Positions 44,165-53,035 of a stretch of 64,000 nucleotides of DNA are shown piece after piece (positions within the stretch are counted from its first letter, which is position 1; each line of letters starts with the position of its first letter). A model generated the notes under the pieces. It had not been told where the DNA came from and made no database searches. It saw only the letters and a list, made by a program, of their open reading frames with translations. Location: contig NZ_JAERVK010000007.1 of NCBI RefSeq assembly GCF_016745425.1, positions 62,001 to 126,000 on the forward strand, written 5' to 3'. Position numbers and translations under genes: made by a program. The DNA is from Candidatus Methylomicrobium oryzae. Lineage in GTDB: Bacteria; Pseudomonadota; Gammaproteobacteria; Methylococcales; Methylomonadaceae.

Positions 44165-44767
44165 ATGACCACGTACTCAGCGCACCCGCTCCGTTCAACG
44201 CTCCCCCTCGTGCTAAGCCTCTTTATGGCGGCCTGTTCGCAATCGTACGTCGTACTGCTCGCCGAAGACGACGGCCGCGTCGGCCAGGTTTCGGTGACCA
44301 CACCCGCCGGCACGACCTTGCTCGACAAAGCTTCGGAAGGCATCGAAATCAGCGGCCAACCCGGCAAAACATTTGCCGTCGATCCGCAGCGGCTCGAGCG
44401 CGATTTCGGCGCCGCCCTGGCTTCGGCGCCCAGAAAACCCGTATCGTTCGATCTGTACTTCAACAAAGGCGGAACCGAACTTACTGCCGCCTCTGCGGCG
44501 GATATTCCGAAATTTTTTGACGAAATCAAGCAGCGTCCGGCCCCCGACATTTCGGTCATCGGCCATACCGACACCGCTGGCAGCGCCGAAGACAACGAGC
44601 GGCTGAGCCTGAACAGAGCCAAAGCAACCGCCGAACTGTTGAAAAAAAATCTGCCGCAGGTCATCAACATCACCATCGATTCACACGGCGAAAAAAACTT
44701 ATTGGTCCCAACCCCCGATAACTCCGCCGAACCGCGCAATCGGCGCGTAGAAATCACGGTCAGATAA
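44165..44767 (+). CDS. OmpA-family lipoprotein
   Basis: A 200-aa lipoprotein (lipobox MAAC) with a C-terminal OmpA/MotB peptidoglycan-binding domain: PVSFDLYFNKGGTELTAASAADIPKFFDEI, ISVIGHTDTAGSAEDNERLSLNRAKATAELL and EPRNRRVEITVR. It would anchor to the wall and pair with the FecR-domain protein encoded five bases upstream. Confidence 0.92.
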   Translation: MTTYSAHPLRSTLPLVLSLFMAACSQSYVVLLAEDDGRVGQVSVTTPAGTTLLDKASEGIEISGQPGKTFAVDPQRLERDFGAALASAPRKPVSFDLYFNKGGTELTAASAADIPKFFDEIKQRPAPDISVIGHTDTAGSAEDNERLSLNRAKATAELLKKNLPQVINITIDSHGEKNLLVPTPDNSAEPRNRRVEITVR

Positions 44768-44785
44768 TTCGACACATCTTGTCAT

Positions 44786-46990
44786 ATGCCGTCATCGATG
44801 CACTCGAACCTTCAACCCAATCGCGCCTCTTCTTCCAGGCGCCCTGCCGTCCTGCATTGTGCCGAGGCCGGCCGCGCGCATCGCCTGCAACAAACGCCCT
44901 CTATCGCCGAACTCGCTCTCGACTTCACCGTGCTCGGCCAGCCCGAGCAAATCTTCACGGCCTTATTAGACAAACATTACGACCTGGTCTTGATCGATAC
45001 CGATAACATGCCGAATGCCGCCGTAGACTTGGTCGTCTCGATAAGAAAGCACTTTCCGGCCCGGGCGTTGCCTATATTGATCGGACACGGCCCGGCCGCG
45101 CGTGCGCAACGCAATGCCGCACTCGCCGCGGGCGCGACCGACTGGTTCTGCACCGCAAGCGACGATGAAGACATCGCGCAGAGAATCCAGCACTGCCTAC
45201 GCCTTGGCCACGTACTGCACACCAACAACCATCTGCAAGATCTTTTGGAAGCGGAAATCCGGAAACGCACCTCGAAATTGGACATGCTGATCGAAAGCGG
45301 TTTGATGATGTCGATGGAGAAGAACCGCTCCAAATTATTGCGGCACATTCTGGTCGAAGGGCAACGCTTGCTGAACTGCGACGGCGGCACGATGTATTTG
45401 ATGACCGAAGCCAAAACCTTACGTTTTGCCGAAAGAACCCGCGACGATTACCTGCCGTTTACCGAAATCGCGCTCTATGACGCCGCCACCGGCCGCCCGA
45501 ACGACACCTATGCGTCCACTTATGCCGCCCTGCACAATAAAATCGTCGTCATTGACGACGTCTATCGCGAGCAACGCTTCGATTGCAGCGGCACTCGCGA
45601 TTTCGATGCGCGCAGCGGTTACCACACGACCTCTTTGCTCACCGTACCGATGGCGCCGCGCGGCGGCAAAGTGATCGGCATCCTGCAATTTTTCAATGTC
45701 AAATCGGCCGCAACCGGCGAATTCCTCCCTTTTGCCGCCGACACGGTCGAACTGGTCGAAGCGTTGGCCGCGCAAGCCGCCGTCGCCCTGGATAATTTGC
45801 AGTTGGTGAAAAGCCAGAAAGACGCTACCGAAAACATCATTCGGATTATCGCCAACGCCTTGGACAGCAAAAGCCCGCATACCGGCCATCATTGCGTACG
45901 CGTCCCGAAACTGGCATTCATGCTCGCCGAAGCCGCCTGCCTAGAAACGGAAGGTCCCCTGGCCGAATTCAATTTCGCTTCCGACGACGAATGGTTCGAG
46001 TTCCGGGTCGGCGCATGGCTGCACGATTGCGGCAAGATCACCACACCGGAATACGTGATCGAAAAAGCCACCAAACTGGACATGCTCTATAACCGCATCC
46101 ACGAAATCCGCTTGCGTTTCGAAGTGTTGCTGCGCGATGCCGAAATCGCAAGCCTTAAAGCATGCCTGCAAGGTGAAGACCCTGAAGACATGCAAACCCG
46201 CTTCGCACAACAAAAGGCCGAATTGCTCGACGATTTCGCCTTTCTCGCCGACTGCAACGTCGGCAAAGAAACGATGGACGACGCCAACGTCGGACGGATT
46301 AACCGGATAGCACAAAAAATATGGCTGCGCCATTTCGACGATCGCCTGGGCCTGTCGCGCGAAGAACAACTGCGCCGGCAAAACGAAACCCCGCGCTCGT
46401 TGCCGGTCGAAGAGCGTTTGTTGAGCGACAAGCCCCATCATGTCATCCCGAGGCCCTTCCCGAAACAGGACGAAAGCCGGTTCGGCATCAAAATGGACGT
46501 CCCCGAACATTTGTATAATTTCGGCGAGATCTATAACCTGAGTATCCGAAAAGGCACCTTGACTCCCGAAGATCGTTACAAAATCAACGAACACATTATC
46601 GAAACGATCAAAATGCTCGGACAAATGCCGTTTCCGGATACATTGAAGCGCGTTCCGGAATATGCGACCACTCATCATGAAACCCTGGACGGATGCGGCT
46701 ATCCTCGTAAACTCACCGCCGCCGAGCTATCGATTCCGGCCCGCATCATGGCCATCGCCGACATTTTCGAGGCGCTGACCTCGGCCGACCGTCCCTATAA
46801 AAGGCCTTACAAGCTATCGGAAGCCGTGCATATTCTGTACAACATGAAGCAGAAACAGCAGATCGACCCCGACTTGTTCGAATTATTTTTACGCTCCGGC
46901 ACATACCGCAAATTTGCCGAACAATTTCTGGCGCCCGAACAAATCGATGAAATCGACATCCAGGTTTTTCTGCATCCGGCAACCGACTGA
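44786..46990 (+). CDS. Response-regulator-like GAF HD-GYP protein
   Basis: A 734-aa protein. Residues ~25-150 resemble a receiver domain (LVLIDTDNMPNAAVDLVVSIRKHFPARALPILIGHG). A coiled coil and a GAF domain follow (~175-340). The HD-GYP phosphodiesterase has LHDCGKITTPEYV (metal HD), then a ~200-residue insertion, and HHETLDGCGYPRKL with AIADIFEALTSADRPYK. It should cleave c-di-GMP. It is followed by a second HD-type nucleotide enzyme and a cyclase, so c-di-GMP and a cyclic mononucleotide could meet here. Confidence 0.92.
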   Translation: MPSSMHSNLQPNRASSSRRPAVLHCAEAGRAHRLQQTPSIAELALDFTVLGQPEQIFTALLDKHYDLVLIDTDNMPNAAVDLVVSIRKHFPARALPILIGHGPAARAQRNAALAAGATDWFCTASDDEDIAQRIQHCLRLGHVLHTNNHLQDLLEAEIRKRTSKLDMLIESGLMMSMEKNRSKLLRHILVEGQRLLNCDGGTMYLMTEAKTLRFAERTRDDYLPFTEIALYDAATGRPNDTYASTYAALHNKIVVIDDVYREQRFDCSGTRDFDARSGYHTTSLLTVPMAPRGGKVIGILQFFNVKSAATGEFLPFAADTVELVEALAAQAAVALDNLQLVKSQKDATENIIRIIANALDSKSPHTGHHCVRVPKLAFMLAEAACLETEGPLAEFNFASDDEWFEFRVGAWLHDCGKITTPEYVIEKATKLDMLYNRIHEIRLRFEVLLRDAEIASLKACLQGEDPEDMQTRFAQQKAELLDDFAFLADCNVGKETMDDANVGRINRIAQKIWLRHFDDRLGLSREEQLRRQNETPRSLPVEERLLSDKPHHVIPRPFPKQDESRFGIKMDVPEHLYNFGEIYNLSIRKGTLTPEDRYKINEHIIETIKMLGQMPFPDTLKRVPEYATTHHETLDGCGYPRKLTAAELSIPARIMAIADIFEALTSADRPYKRPYKLSEAVHILYNMKQKQQIDPDLFELFLRSGTYRKFAEQFLAPEQIDEIDIQVFLHPATD

Positions 46991-47005
46991 GTAAGGAAAA
47001 AGCTT

Positions 47006-47860
47006 TTGAACACCGCGCGCCCCCCTTTCCGCATCGACTCCAGCCAAAGCATCGATGAGGCCGCGGTCGAAATCGTGCAGCTTTTCCGGTCGATCGGCCA
47101 TTTGCCGAATAAAGTCGGCCTGGTTTTCCAAACGCTCGCCGCCTGCCTCGCCCTCGCGCCAAACAATGCCTACATGCAAGCCGGCTTGCGCCTCGCCGAA
47201 GCCATCGACGGCGACGACCCGTGCTTCGATCTGCCCTACCATAATAGGCAACACGTTTGCGAGGTCATGTTGTGCTGCCGTTACCTCGCCCTGGCGCTTG
47301 ACCTCGCCCCGCAGGCCACGCTCGAAATCATTCTGGCCGCCCTGTTCCATGACTATCGGCACGACGGCAATAGCTGCAACCCTATTCCTTTCCGGCTCGA
47401 ACGCCATTCGATTAACCAGGCACAACCGTATCTACTGGCCGCCGGCCTTAACCCAACGCAATGCCGCAAGCTGACGGCGCTGGTCTTGGCCACTCAGCCA
47501 ACCGCCGGGCTGCCGGTTGCCCTGGCCTATTACCACCACCATTGCCGGCAAGGACCGCGTCCTGAAGCGCCTGCCTATGCGCCGGAGCTGACCGAATTGG
47601 ACAACATCGACAACGCCACGCATGCATTGATCCTTTGCTTGGCCGACGTATTGCCTTCGCTCGGCCTCACGATCGAGCATGCCTTGCATTTACAGGAGAA
47701 ACTCGCGCAAGAATGGGGCAAACCGTTGGGTATCGAAGACAAAGTGCGCTTCATCGAGCATACGCAACACCTTTTTATACTCTGCGACCGCTTCATCCCC
47801 AACGTAATGCGTCTCAAGAACCACTTATTGAGCATCCGTCATGGCGGTAGCGCCGATTAA
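47006..47860 (+). CDS. Class I-like cyclic nucleotide phosphodiesterase
   Basis: A 284-aa HD-fold protein. YHNRQHVCEV (78-87) matches the Y-H-N-x-x-H start of class I (mammalian-type) PDEs. LFHDYRHDGNSCNP (114-127) closely matches their HDxxHxxxxN motif, with one extra residue before the Asn. Later helical parts carry NIDNATHALILCLADVLPSLG with the usual Asp. It starts with TTG after AAGGAAAA and overlaps the cyclase gene by 20 bases. cAMP or cGMP hydrolysis is therefore the likely role, opposing the adjacent cyclase. Confidence 0.8.
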   Translation: MNTARPPFRIDSSQSIDEAAVEIVQLFRSIGHLPNKVGLVFQTLAACLALAPNNAYMQAGLRLAEAIDGDDPCFDLPYHNRQHVCEVMLCCRYLALALDLAPQATLEIILAALFHDYRHDGNSCNPIPFRLERHSINQAQPYLLAAGLNPTQCRKLTALVLATQPTAGLPVALAYYHHHCRQGPRPEAPAYAPELTELDNIDNATHALILCLADVLPSLGLTIEHALHLQEKLAQEWGKPLGIEDKVRFIEHTQHLFILCDRFIPNVMRLKNHLLSIRHGGSAD

Positions 47861-49982
47861 CACGCGCGCCAGCGTTTGGGCGACGCTGTTAACCGTCTTA
47901 TGCGCAGCGGCTTTGCAAGCGGCCGACCCCATCCCTGCGCAAATCGTGCGCAACGCCACGTTCGACCAATTTCAACGCCTGAAACCGCGCGCCTACCAAA
48001 CCTCGCCGATCAAAATCATCGATATCGACGATGCCAGCCTGAACAAGCTCGGCCAATGGCCTTGGCCGCGCACGCGCATCGCCGAATTGATCGGCCTGTT
48101 GAAAACGGCCAGGCCGCAGGCGATCGCCTTCGACATCCTGTTCGCAGAAGCGGACCGTACTTCCCCGCAAGCGATGCTGAAGTTCTGGCCGGTTTCCGAG
48201 AGCCTTCGCCAAGCCCTCGCGCACTTGCCCGACCATGACCGGGTGTTGGCCGATGCGCTCAAAGGCAGCGGCGTCGTACTCGGCTTTACTTCCGCCGGCC
48301 CAAACCCTGCCGACGCGAACCCGCTGCCGATCCGGGCCCGCTTCATCGAACTGGGCAACCCGCTCGCAACCGAACGCTTGCCGTACATTGACGGCATCCT
48401 GGCGCCTCTGTCGGCGCTCGCCGCGGCGGCTGCCGGCAACGGTGCATTGAACTTCACCCCCGACGCCGACGGAGTCATCCGCAAAATTCCGCTGCTCTTG
48501 AATAACCGCGGCCAAATCGTCCCCACCCTCGCCGCCGAAACGCTACGCATTGCGCAGCGAACGCAAAACGTCACGCTCGTTGCCGAAAGCGAAAACAGCG
48601 GCGACATCGGCGCCATCCGGATCGGCAAGATCGTCCTGCCGACCACGGCGCGAGGAGAAATCTGGCTGCATTACACGCCGCCGGAACCGGCGCGCTCGCT
48701 TCCGGCCTGGAAAATTTTGGCCGGCCACGTGCCGCCTGCCGACTTGCAAAACGCGATCCTGCTGGTCGGCACGTCCGCACAAGGCTTGATGGATTTGCGC
48801 TTCAGCCCGCTCGGCCATATCCTGCCCGGCATCGACATCCACGCGCAAGCGCTCGAGCAAATGTTGAGCGGCCAATATTTGCTGCGGCCGTCCTGGTCCA
48901 GCGCTTTGGAACTGGGGATCGCAATCGCATGCAGCCTGGGCATCGGCCTGTTCACTTTGAATACCCGCGCATTGCGCTCTTTCGGCCTGTTTTTGCTCGC
49001 ACTCGCTGCGCTGTGGTTCGGCGCTTGGCAGGCGTATGCCGCCCACCGCCTGTTGATCGACCCGACGCTGCCCAGCGTCGTTGTACTGTGGACATTCATG
49101 ACCGCCGGCATCTGCCGGCACCTTTACAGCGAGCGCCGGCAGCGCTGGGTCAAAGCGGCCTTCGCGCGCTACATTTCACCGAACCGGGTCGAACATCTGC
49201 TCGCGCATCCGGAAGCGCTCGAACTCGGCGGCCGCCGCCGGACATGCAGCTTCGTGTTCAGCGACCTGGCCGATTTTACGGGCTTGATGGAAAGCATGGA
49301 ACCCGAAGCGGCGGTAAGTTCGTTGAACCGCTATCTGGACGAGCTGATCGCGATCGCGTTTACCCACCACGGCACCTTGGACCGTATCGTAGGCGACTCG
49401 GTCGCAATCATGTTTTCCGCGCCCATAGAGCAGCCGGACCACCAACGCCGCGCCCTACACTGCGCGCTCGCGATGCAGCGCTTCGCCGAACGCTACCGGA
49501 AAGCGCTCAACGCCCAAAACATAGCGTTCGGCCAAACCCGCTTCGGCGTGCATACGGGCGAAGTGATCGTCGGCAATTTCGGCGGCAGCACAATCTTCGA
49601 TTACCGCGCGCTCGGCGATCCGGTCAACACCGCCTCCCGGCTCGAAGGCGCCAACAAATATCTGGGTACTACGGTCTGCGTATCGGAAGCCACCTGGTCC
49701 GGCTGCCGCGACATTCCTGCCCGCCCGATCGGAAGCTTGCGCGTGAAAGGAAAATCCATCCCGTTACAGGTTTACGAGCCGTTAGCGGACGGCCGGCTCC
49801 ATCGCGCGCCGCAACAAGACTACGAAGCCGCTTACCGCTTGTTGGATTCAGGAGGGGCGGAGGCATTTACCGCATTTCAACGCTTGAACGCGGCTTATCC
49901 GGACGATGCGCTGGTCGCCTTCCATCTGCAGCGTCTACAGGCGAACCGAAGCGGCGATTTGATCGAATTGAGCGAAAAATGA
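47841..49982 (+). CDS. CHASE2-domain adenylate/guanylate cyclase
   Basis: A 713-aa membrane protein. An N-terminal signal/anchor is followed by a periplasmic CHASE2 sensor (IKIIDIDDASLNKLGQWPWPRTRIAELIGLL...GIDIHAQALEQML) and three membrane helices (~350-430). The class III cyclase domain has CSFVFSDLADFTGLMESM (metal Asp), LDRIVGDSVAIMFSAP (second metal Asp, R at the usual Lys position), FGVHTGEVIVGNFG and YRALGDPVNTASRLEGAN (catalytic Asn). Activity is likely; the substrate is not certain because the Lys-to-Arg change lies in the purine pocket. Confidence 0.92.
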   Translation: MAVAPINTRASVWATLLTVLCAAALQAADPIPAQIVRNATFDQFQRLKPRAYQTSPIKIIDIDDASLNKLGQWPWPRTRIAELIGLLKTARPQAIAFDILFAEADRTSPQAMLKFWPVSESLRQALAHLPDHDRVLADALKGSGVVLGFTSAGPNPADANPLPIRARFIELGNPLATERLPYIDGILAPLSALAAAAAGNGALNFTPDADGVIRKIPLLLNNRGQIVPTLAAETLRIAQRTQNVTLVAESENSGDIGAIRIGKIVLPTTARGEIWLHYTPPEPARSLPAWKILAGHVPPADLQNAILLVGTSAQGLMDLRFSPLGHILPGIDIHAQALEQMLSGQYLLRPSWSSALELGIAIACSLGIGLFTLNTRALRSFGLFLLALAALWFGAWQAYAAHRLLIDPTLPSVVVLWTFMTAGICRHLYSERRQRWVKAAFARYISPNRVEHLLAHPEALELGGRRRTCSFVFSDLADFTGLMESMEPEAAVSSLNRYLDELIAIAFTHHGTLDRIVGDSVAIMFSAPIEQPDHQRRALHCALAMQRFAERYRKALNAQNIAFGQTRFGVHTGEVIVGNFGGSTIFDYRALGDPVNTASRLEGANKYLGTTVCVSEATWSGCRDIPARPIGSLRVKGKSIPLQVYEPLADGRLHRAPQQDYEAAYRLLDSGGAEAFTAFQRLNAAYPDDALVAFHLQRLQANRSGDLIELSEK

Positions 49983-50091
49983 CGAGGCGCGTCGGCTACC
50001 CCGAAGCGTTCCAATTATTCCCAATTTTTTATGGCAACAGAATGGGTATTGGCTTTGCTCTGCTCATGATAAAGCCGGGAGGCGCGCGATT

Positions 50092-50577
50092 TTACCGTTC
50101 TATCGCGTGTCCTTCTTGAACGTCTTGTTGGATATCGATGCGAAAACTAAAGCCATGGCGCTCGAAATCCAGTGACTCGTAGAAAGCATGTGCGCGAGTG
50201 CGTTTTAAGTTTGACGACAGCACCGCCTTATAACAACCCTTTTTGGCGGCGAGCCGGACTGCATGGCGCATCATTTTCCTCCCGATGCCTTGCCCCTGAA
50301 AAAAGGGGTCGACGGCAACATCTTCGATGATTGCCGAGGGAGCGCCTTGGTGTCCTAAGTTGTCCATAATGAGCAGCGCAAATGTGCCCACGATACGGCT
50401 ATCTTGGACTGCGACATAAATTTTGTAATCCGGATAGCGCGCCATGCGCTCAAAGATGCACTCCGCTTCGGATGCTGTAAGCACTGTTCCATCGTCAAGG
50501 TCGGGCTGGGCATAGAGCTGCAGCACCTCGGGTAAGTCCGACTTCGAGGCTTCGCGAAAACGGAGTGCGCTATTCAT
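50092..50577 (-). CDS. GNAT-family N-acetyltransferase
   Basis: A 161-aa acetyltransferase with the acetyl-CoA motif VDPFFQGQGIGRKMMRHAVRLAAKKGC and the GNAT ending RTRAHAFYESLDFERHG. AGGAG precedes the ATG at 50577; the longer reading starts in the neighbouring IS end and is rejected. The substrate is unknown. Confidence 0.9.
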   Translation of the reverse strand: MNSALRFREASKSDLPEVLQLYAQPDLDDGTVLTASEAECIFERMARYPDYKIYVAVQDSRIVGTFALLIMDNLGHQGAPSAIIEDVAVDPFFQGQGIGRKMMRHAVRLAAKKGCYKAVLSSNLKRTRAHAFYESLDFERHGFSFRIDIQQDVQEGHAIER

Positions 50578-50654
50578 TTCTTGTCTCCTATAAGGCCTAG
50601 CACAAAAGTAAGGGGAGCGCGACGAGGGGAACGTCCCTTTGACCGTTTTGTTAG

Positions 50655-51503
50655 ATAGTGTCGTCATAAGATAGAAGCCCACAGGGCGATACAGCGGATT
50701 TGTACAGCGGCCAAAAACGAAGCGGTGTGCTTGGCATAACGGGTCGCAATGCCTCGCCAGCGCTTGAGATGCAAGAACGCGTTTTCCACCTAATGCCGAA
50801 GTTTGTAGAGATCGCGATCGTAGTCGCGGGATTCCTTGCGATTTCGGCGCGGCGGAATGACGACCGTCATCTGATTTGCTTCGGCTTGGGCCACGATGGC
50901 ATCGCTATCGTAGCCTTTGTCGGCCAATCAATGCTGAGCGTCCACGCCTTCGATCAAGGTTGCAGCTTGCGAACAATCCGCTGTGGTACCTGCCGTAATA
51001 AGGATTCTGACCGGCATACCATGCGCATCCACGGCCAGATGTATCTTACTGTTGAGCCCCCTTTTGTGACTGCCATGTCCTGATTGCCGCCTTGCGCGCC
51101 GGCCGCATGCGGATGAACTTTGATGTGGCTGGCATCGATCATCAACCATTCATAGTCGGGCTCGGTCACCAGCTGTTCCAGCAGCGACTCCCAGACACCG
51201 TGGTCTCGCCAACGGCAAAACCGGCGATGGGTGTTTTTCCAATCGCCATAGTCGGGCGGCAAATCCCGCCACGGCGCCCCGGTGCGTAAAATCCAGAAGA
51301 CCGCATTGATGAACAAGCGGTTATCACGGGCCTTGCCGCCCCAGGCCCCTGCACGGCCGGGCAGATGGGGCTCCAGCAAGCTCCACACCCGATCGGAAAG
51401 GTCGTGGCGGCGGTGGGCAGGTGGGGACATGGTTCTTTAATCTCATCAGCAACTACGATCCCCGCATTATACCTGATAAAGACTCATCTTATGACGACGC
51501 TAT
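50655..51503 (-). mobile_element. IS5-family (IS427-like) insertion sequence, decayed
   Basis: Inverted ends match over about 17 bases (core GTCGTCATAAGAT at 50660-50672; its inverse ATCTTATGACGAC at 51486-51498). The enclosed ~850 bp encode an IS5-type transposase in broken frames on the minus strand. Short AT-rich flanks give no clear long target duplication. Confidence 0.85.
50668..51430 (-). pseudogene. IS5-family transposase, frameshifted and interrupted
   Basis: The first frame (51430-50954) reads HDLSDRVWSLLEPHLPGRAG...GAPWRDLPPDYGDWKNTHRRFCRW...WLMIDASHIKVHPHAAGAQGGNQDM. It then leaves frame at an AAAAGGGGG run near 51057. The correct second frame continues GLNSKIHLAVDAHGMPVRILITAGTTADCSQAATLIEGVDAQH, where a stop occurs. 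ADKGYDSD and RRNRKESRDYDRDLYKLRH-stop-VENAF follow. The run could be a programmed -1 frameshift as in some IS5 relatives, but the two extra stops make it non-functional. Confidence 0.85.
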
Positions 51504-51786
51504 GTAGAAAAACGGAAACTTAGGCTGGCCCGTTGCAAAAATGCCATGCCACGCCGGGCAATGCGGCAGACTTTTAAAGGAGTAAAAACTGTGCCATATC
51601 ACACACCGGCTTTTTGCCGTCCGCGGCGTTTCCGCAGCCAACGGATATCCTCGTTACAAACAACACCGGGCAGCTCAGGCCGGCCGGAAACACCAGCACG
51701 CAGCCCGGGCAGCTAAAAGCCAGGCCCGAATGTTATCTGTAGGCCTCCGCCGAATCGCTGAGGTTCCGTTTCCGATCTTTTCCGCC
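51504..51786. other. Short gene-free stretch beyond the IS
   Basis: No ORF with a credible start lies between the IS end and the flavin reductase stop. It has mixed composition and no clear repeats or terminator. Confidence 0.5.
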
Positions 51787-52329
51787 TCAGACCCCCGCCG
51801 GAAGTTTCGCGCGCATCATTTCCCTCCGGTCCAATTTGTAGCCGTCGACGATGAAGGTGCCGTCCCCGACGGCGTGGAGAGTGCGCTTTTCTTCCCATGA
51901 TTGATCAAAGTACGCGGCAATCCCTTCAAGCACAACGATATGGTGCATTTCGACGATATCGATCACTTTACACTCAATATTTGCCAGGCATTCCTTGATC
52001 AGTGGCGCTTCGACATGCTTTCCCTGGAGGGGCGTCAGTCCGAACTTCTCAAATTTGTCCGTATCGGCGCCCGAACAGGTTCCCACCCCAACGACCTGAT
52101 CAATCAGATCCACGGTAGGAATAGCCATGACACATTCTTTGGAATTCCGAAGTGCGCTATAAGAATAGTTCCAAGAACCCGTCGTGATGGCAAATCTCGG
52201 CGTAAAATCCATCACCATGGTCCAGGAAATGGTCATGAGATTATGCTTCCCGCCCTTATGGGTCGTAATGAAGACAACTGGACCCGGTTCCAGCAACGTG
52301 AAGGCTTTATTGATCGGCATCGTTTTCAT
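51787..52329 (-). CDS. Flavin reductase-like (FMN-binding) protein
   Basis: A 180-aa protein of the flavin reductase / split-barrel FMN family. It has PGPVVFITTHKGGKHNLMTISWTMVMDFTPRFAITTG, then GVGTCSGADTDKFEKFGLTPLQGKHVEAPLIKECLANIEC. The ATG at 52329 has a GGGGGA site upstream. It starts within 130 bases of the truncated PAS region of the histidine kinase gene. It is likely cytosolic and NAD(P)H-dependent; partner oxygenase unknown. Confidence 0.9.
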   Translation of the reverse strand: MKTMPINKAFTLLEPGPVVFITTHKGGKHNLMTISWTMVMDFTPRFAITTGSWNYSYSALRNSKECVMAIPTVDLIDQVVGVGTCSGADTDKFEKFGLTPLQGKHVEAPLIKECLANIECKVIDIVEMHHIVVLEGIAAYFDQSWEEKRTLHAVGDGTFIVDGYKLDRREMMRAKLPAGV

Positions 52330-52456
52330 GGTCCCCCGCCTACGGTTCGTCTGATAAGGTATGAGAAAGTTTATCCCGTTACGGATGTTCACAATCTCTA
52401 ATCTCATCCTGAATGAGACCGCACCATGCATTGCCTGGGTTCCCGGGAGAACGGGG

Positions 52457-53035
52457 TTACGTCTTCTCTGCCGCGCGCAATGCCGTTTCGGTGCGTTTTT
52501 TATCCGTGACGTCGATACAAAATTCGCTGATCGTTCCATCGCCAAGGTCCCGGCCGGCAAAGAGCAGCCAGCGCCGTGTGCCGTCCTTGCAAAAGTACTC
52601 CTTCTCGTACGGACCGATCTTGCCGGTTTTGTCCAGGCTTTCCAATTGGGCTTCACTCTCGTCCATGTATTCAGGCGGCGTCATATGGCGCCAGGTAAGT
52701 GCCCGGGTTTCGATGTCTTGCCGGGTGTAGCCGGTCAAATTCAGGAAGGATTCGTTCGCATCGATTACCGTCCCGGTCTGGTCGAAGAAAATCACGCCGA
52801 CAGTCTCGATTTCGAGCATGCGGCGCAGACGCTCTTCGTTTTGGCGCAACACGTCCAGCGCACGCCGGCGTTCGAGTACGTCCGTAACCTGACGGGCGAG
52901 GACGTCAAGGAGAGCGAAGTCACGCTCGCTCGGGGTATGCGGCTGACGCCAGTGCGTGGAAATCATGCCGATGACCCGCCCTTCGCGCGTGATCAGCGGT
53001 GTGGATTGGACGGCGAGGATGCCGCTCAGCAAGTA
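52457..53035 (-). pseudogene. C-terminal PAS portion of the hybrid kinase, cut off by an in-frame stop
   Basis: It continues the 53036 ORF in the same frame after one TAA codon (EDLR-stop-YLLSGILAVQSTPLITREGRVIGMISTHW). It holds the end of a GAF domain and a PAS domain (VGVIFFDQTGTVIDANESFLNLTGYTRQDIETRALTWRHM...CIDVTDKKR). It ends ALRAAEKT-stop, where relatives usually run into a further kinase part. Read alone it would start at an internal Met without a good ribosome binding site. Confidence 0.75.

Noticed and set aside
51057-51066. Programmed -1 frameshift making an active IS5 transposase
   Set aside because: The A/G run could slip, but two further in-frame stops downstream mean the element is dead regardless.
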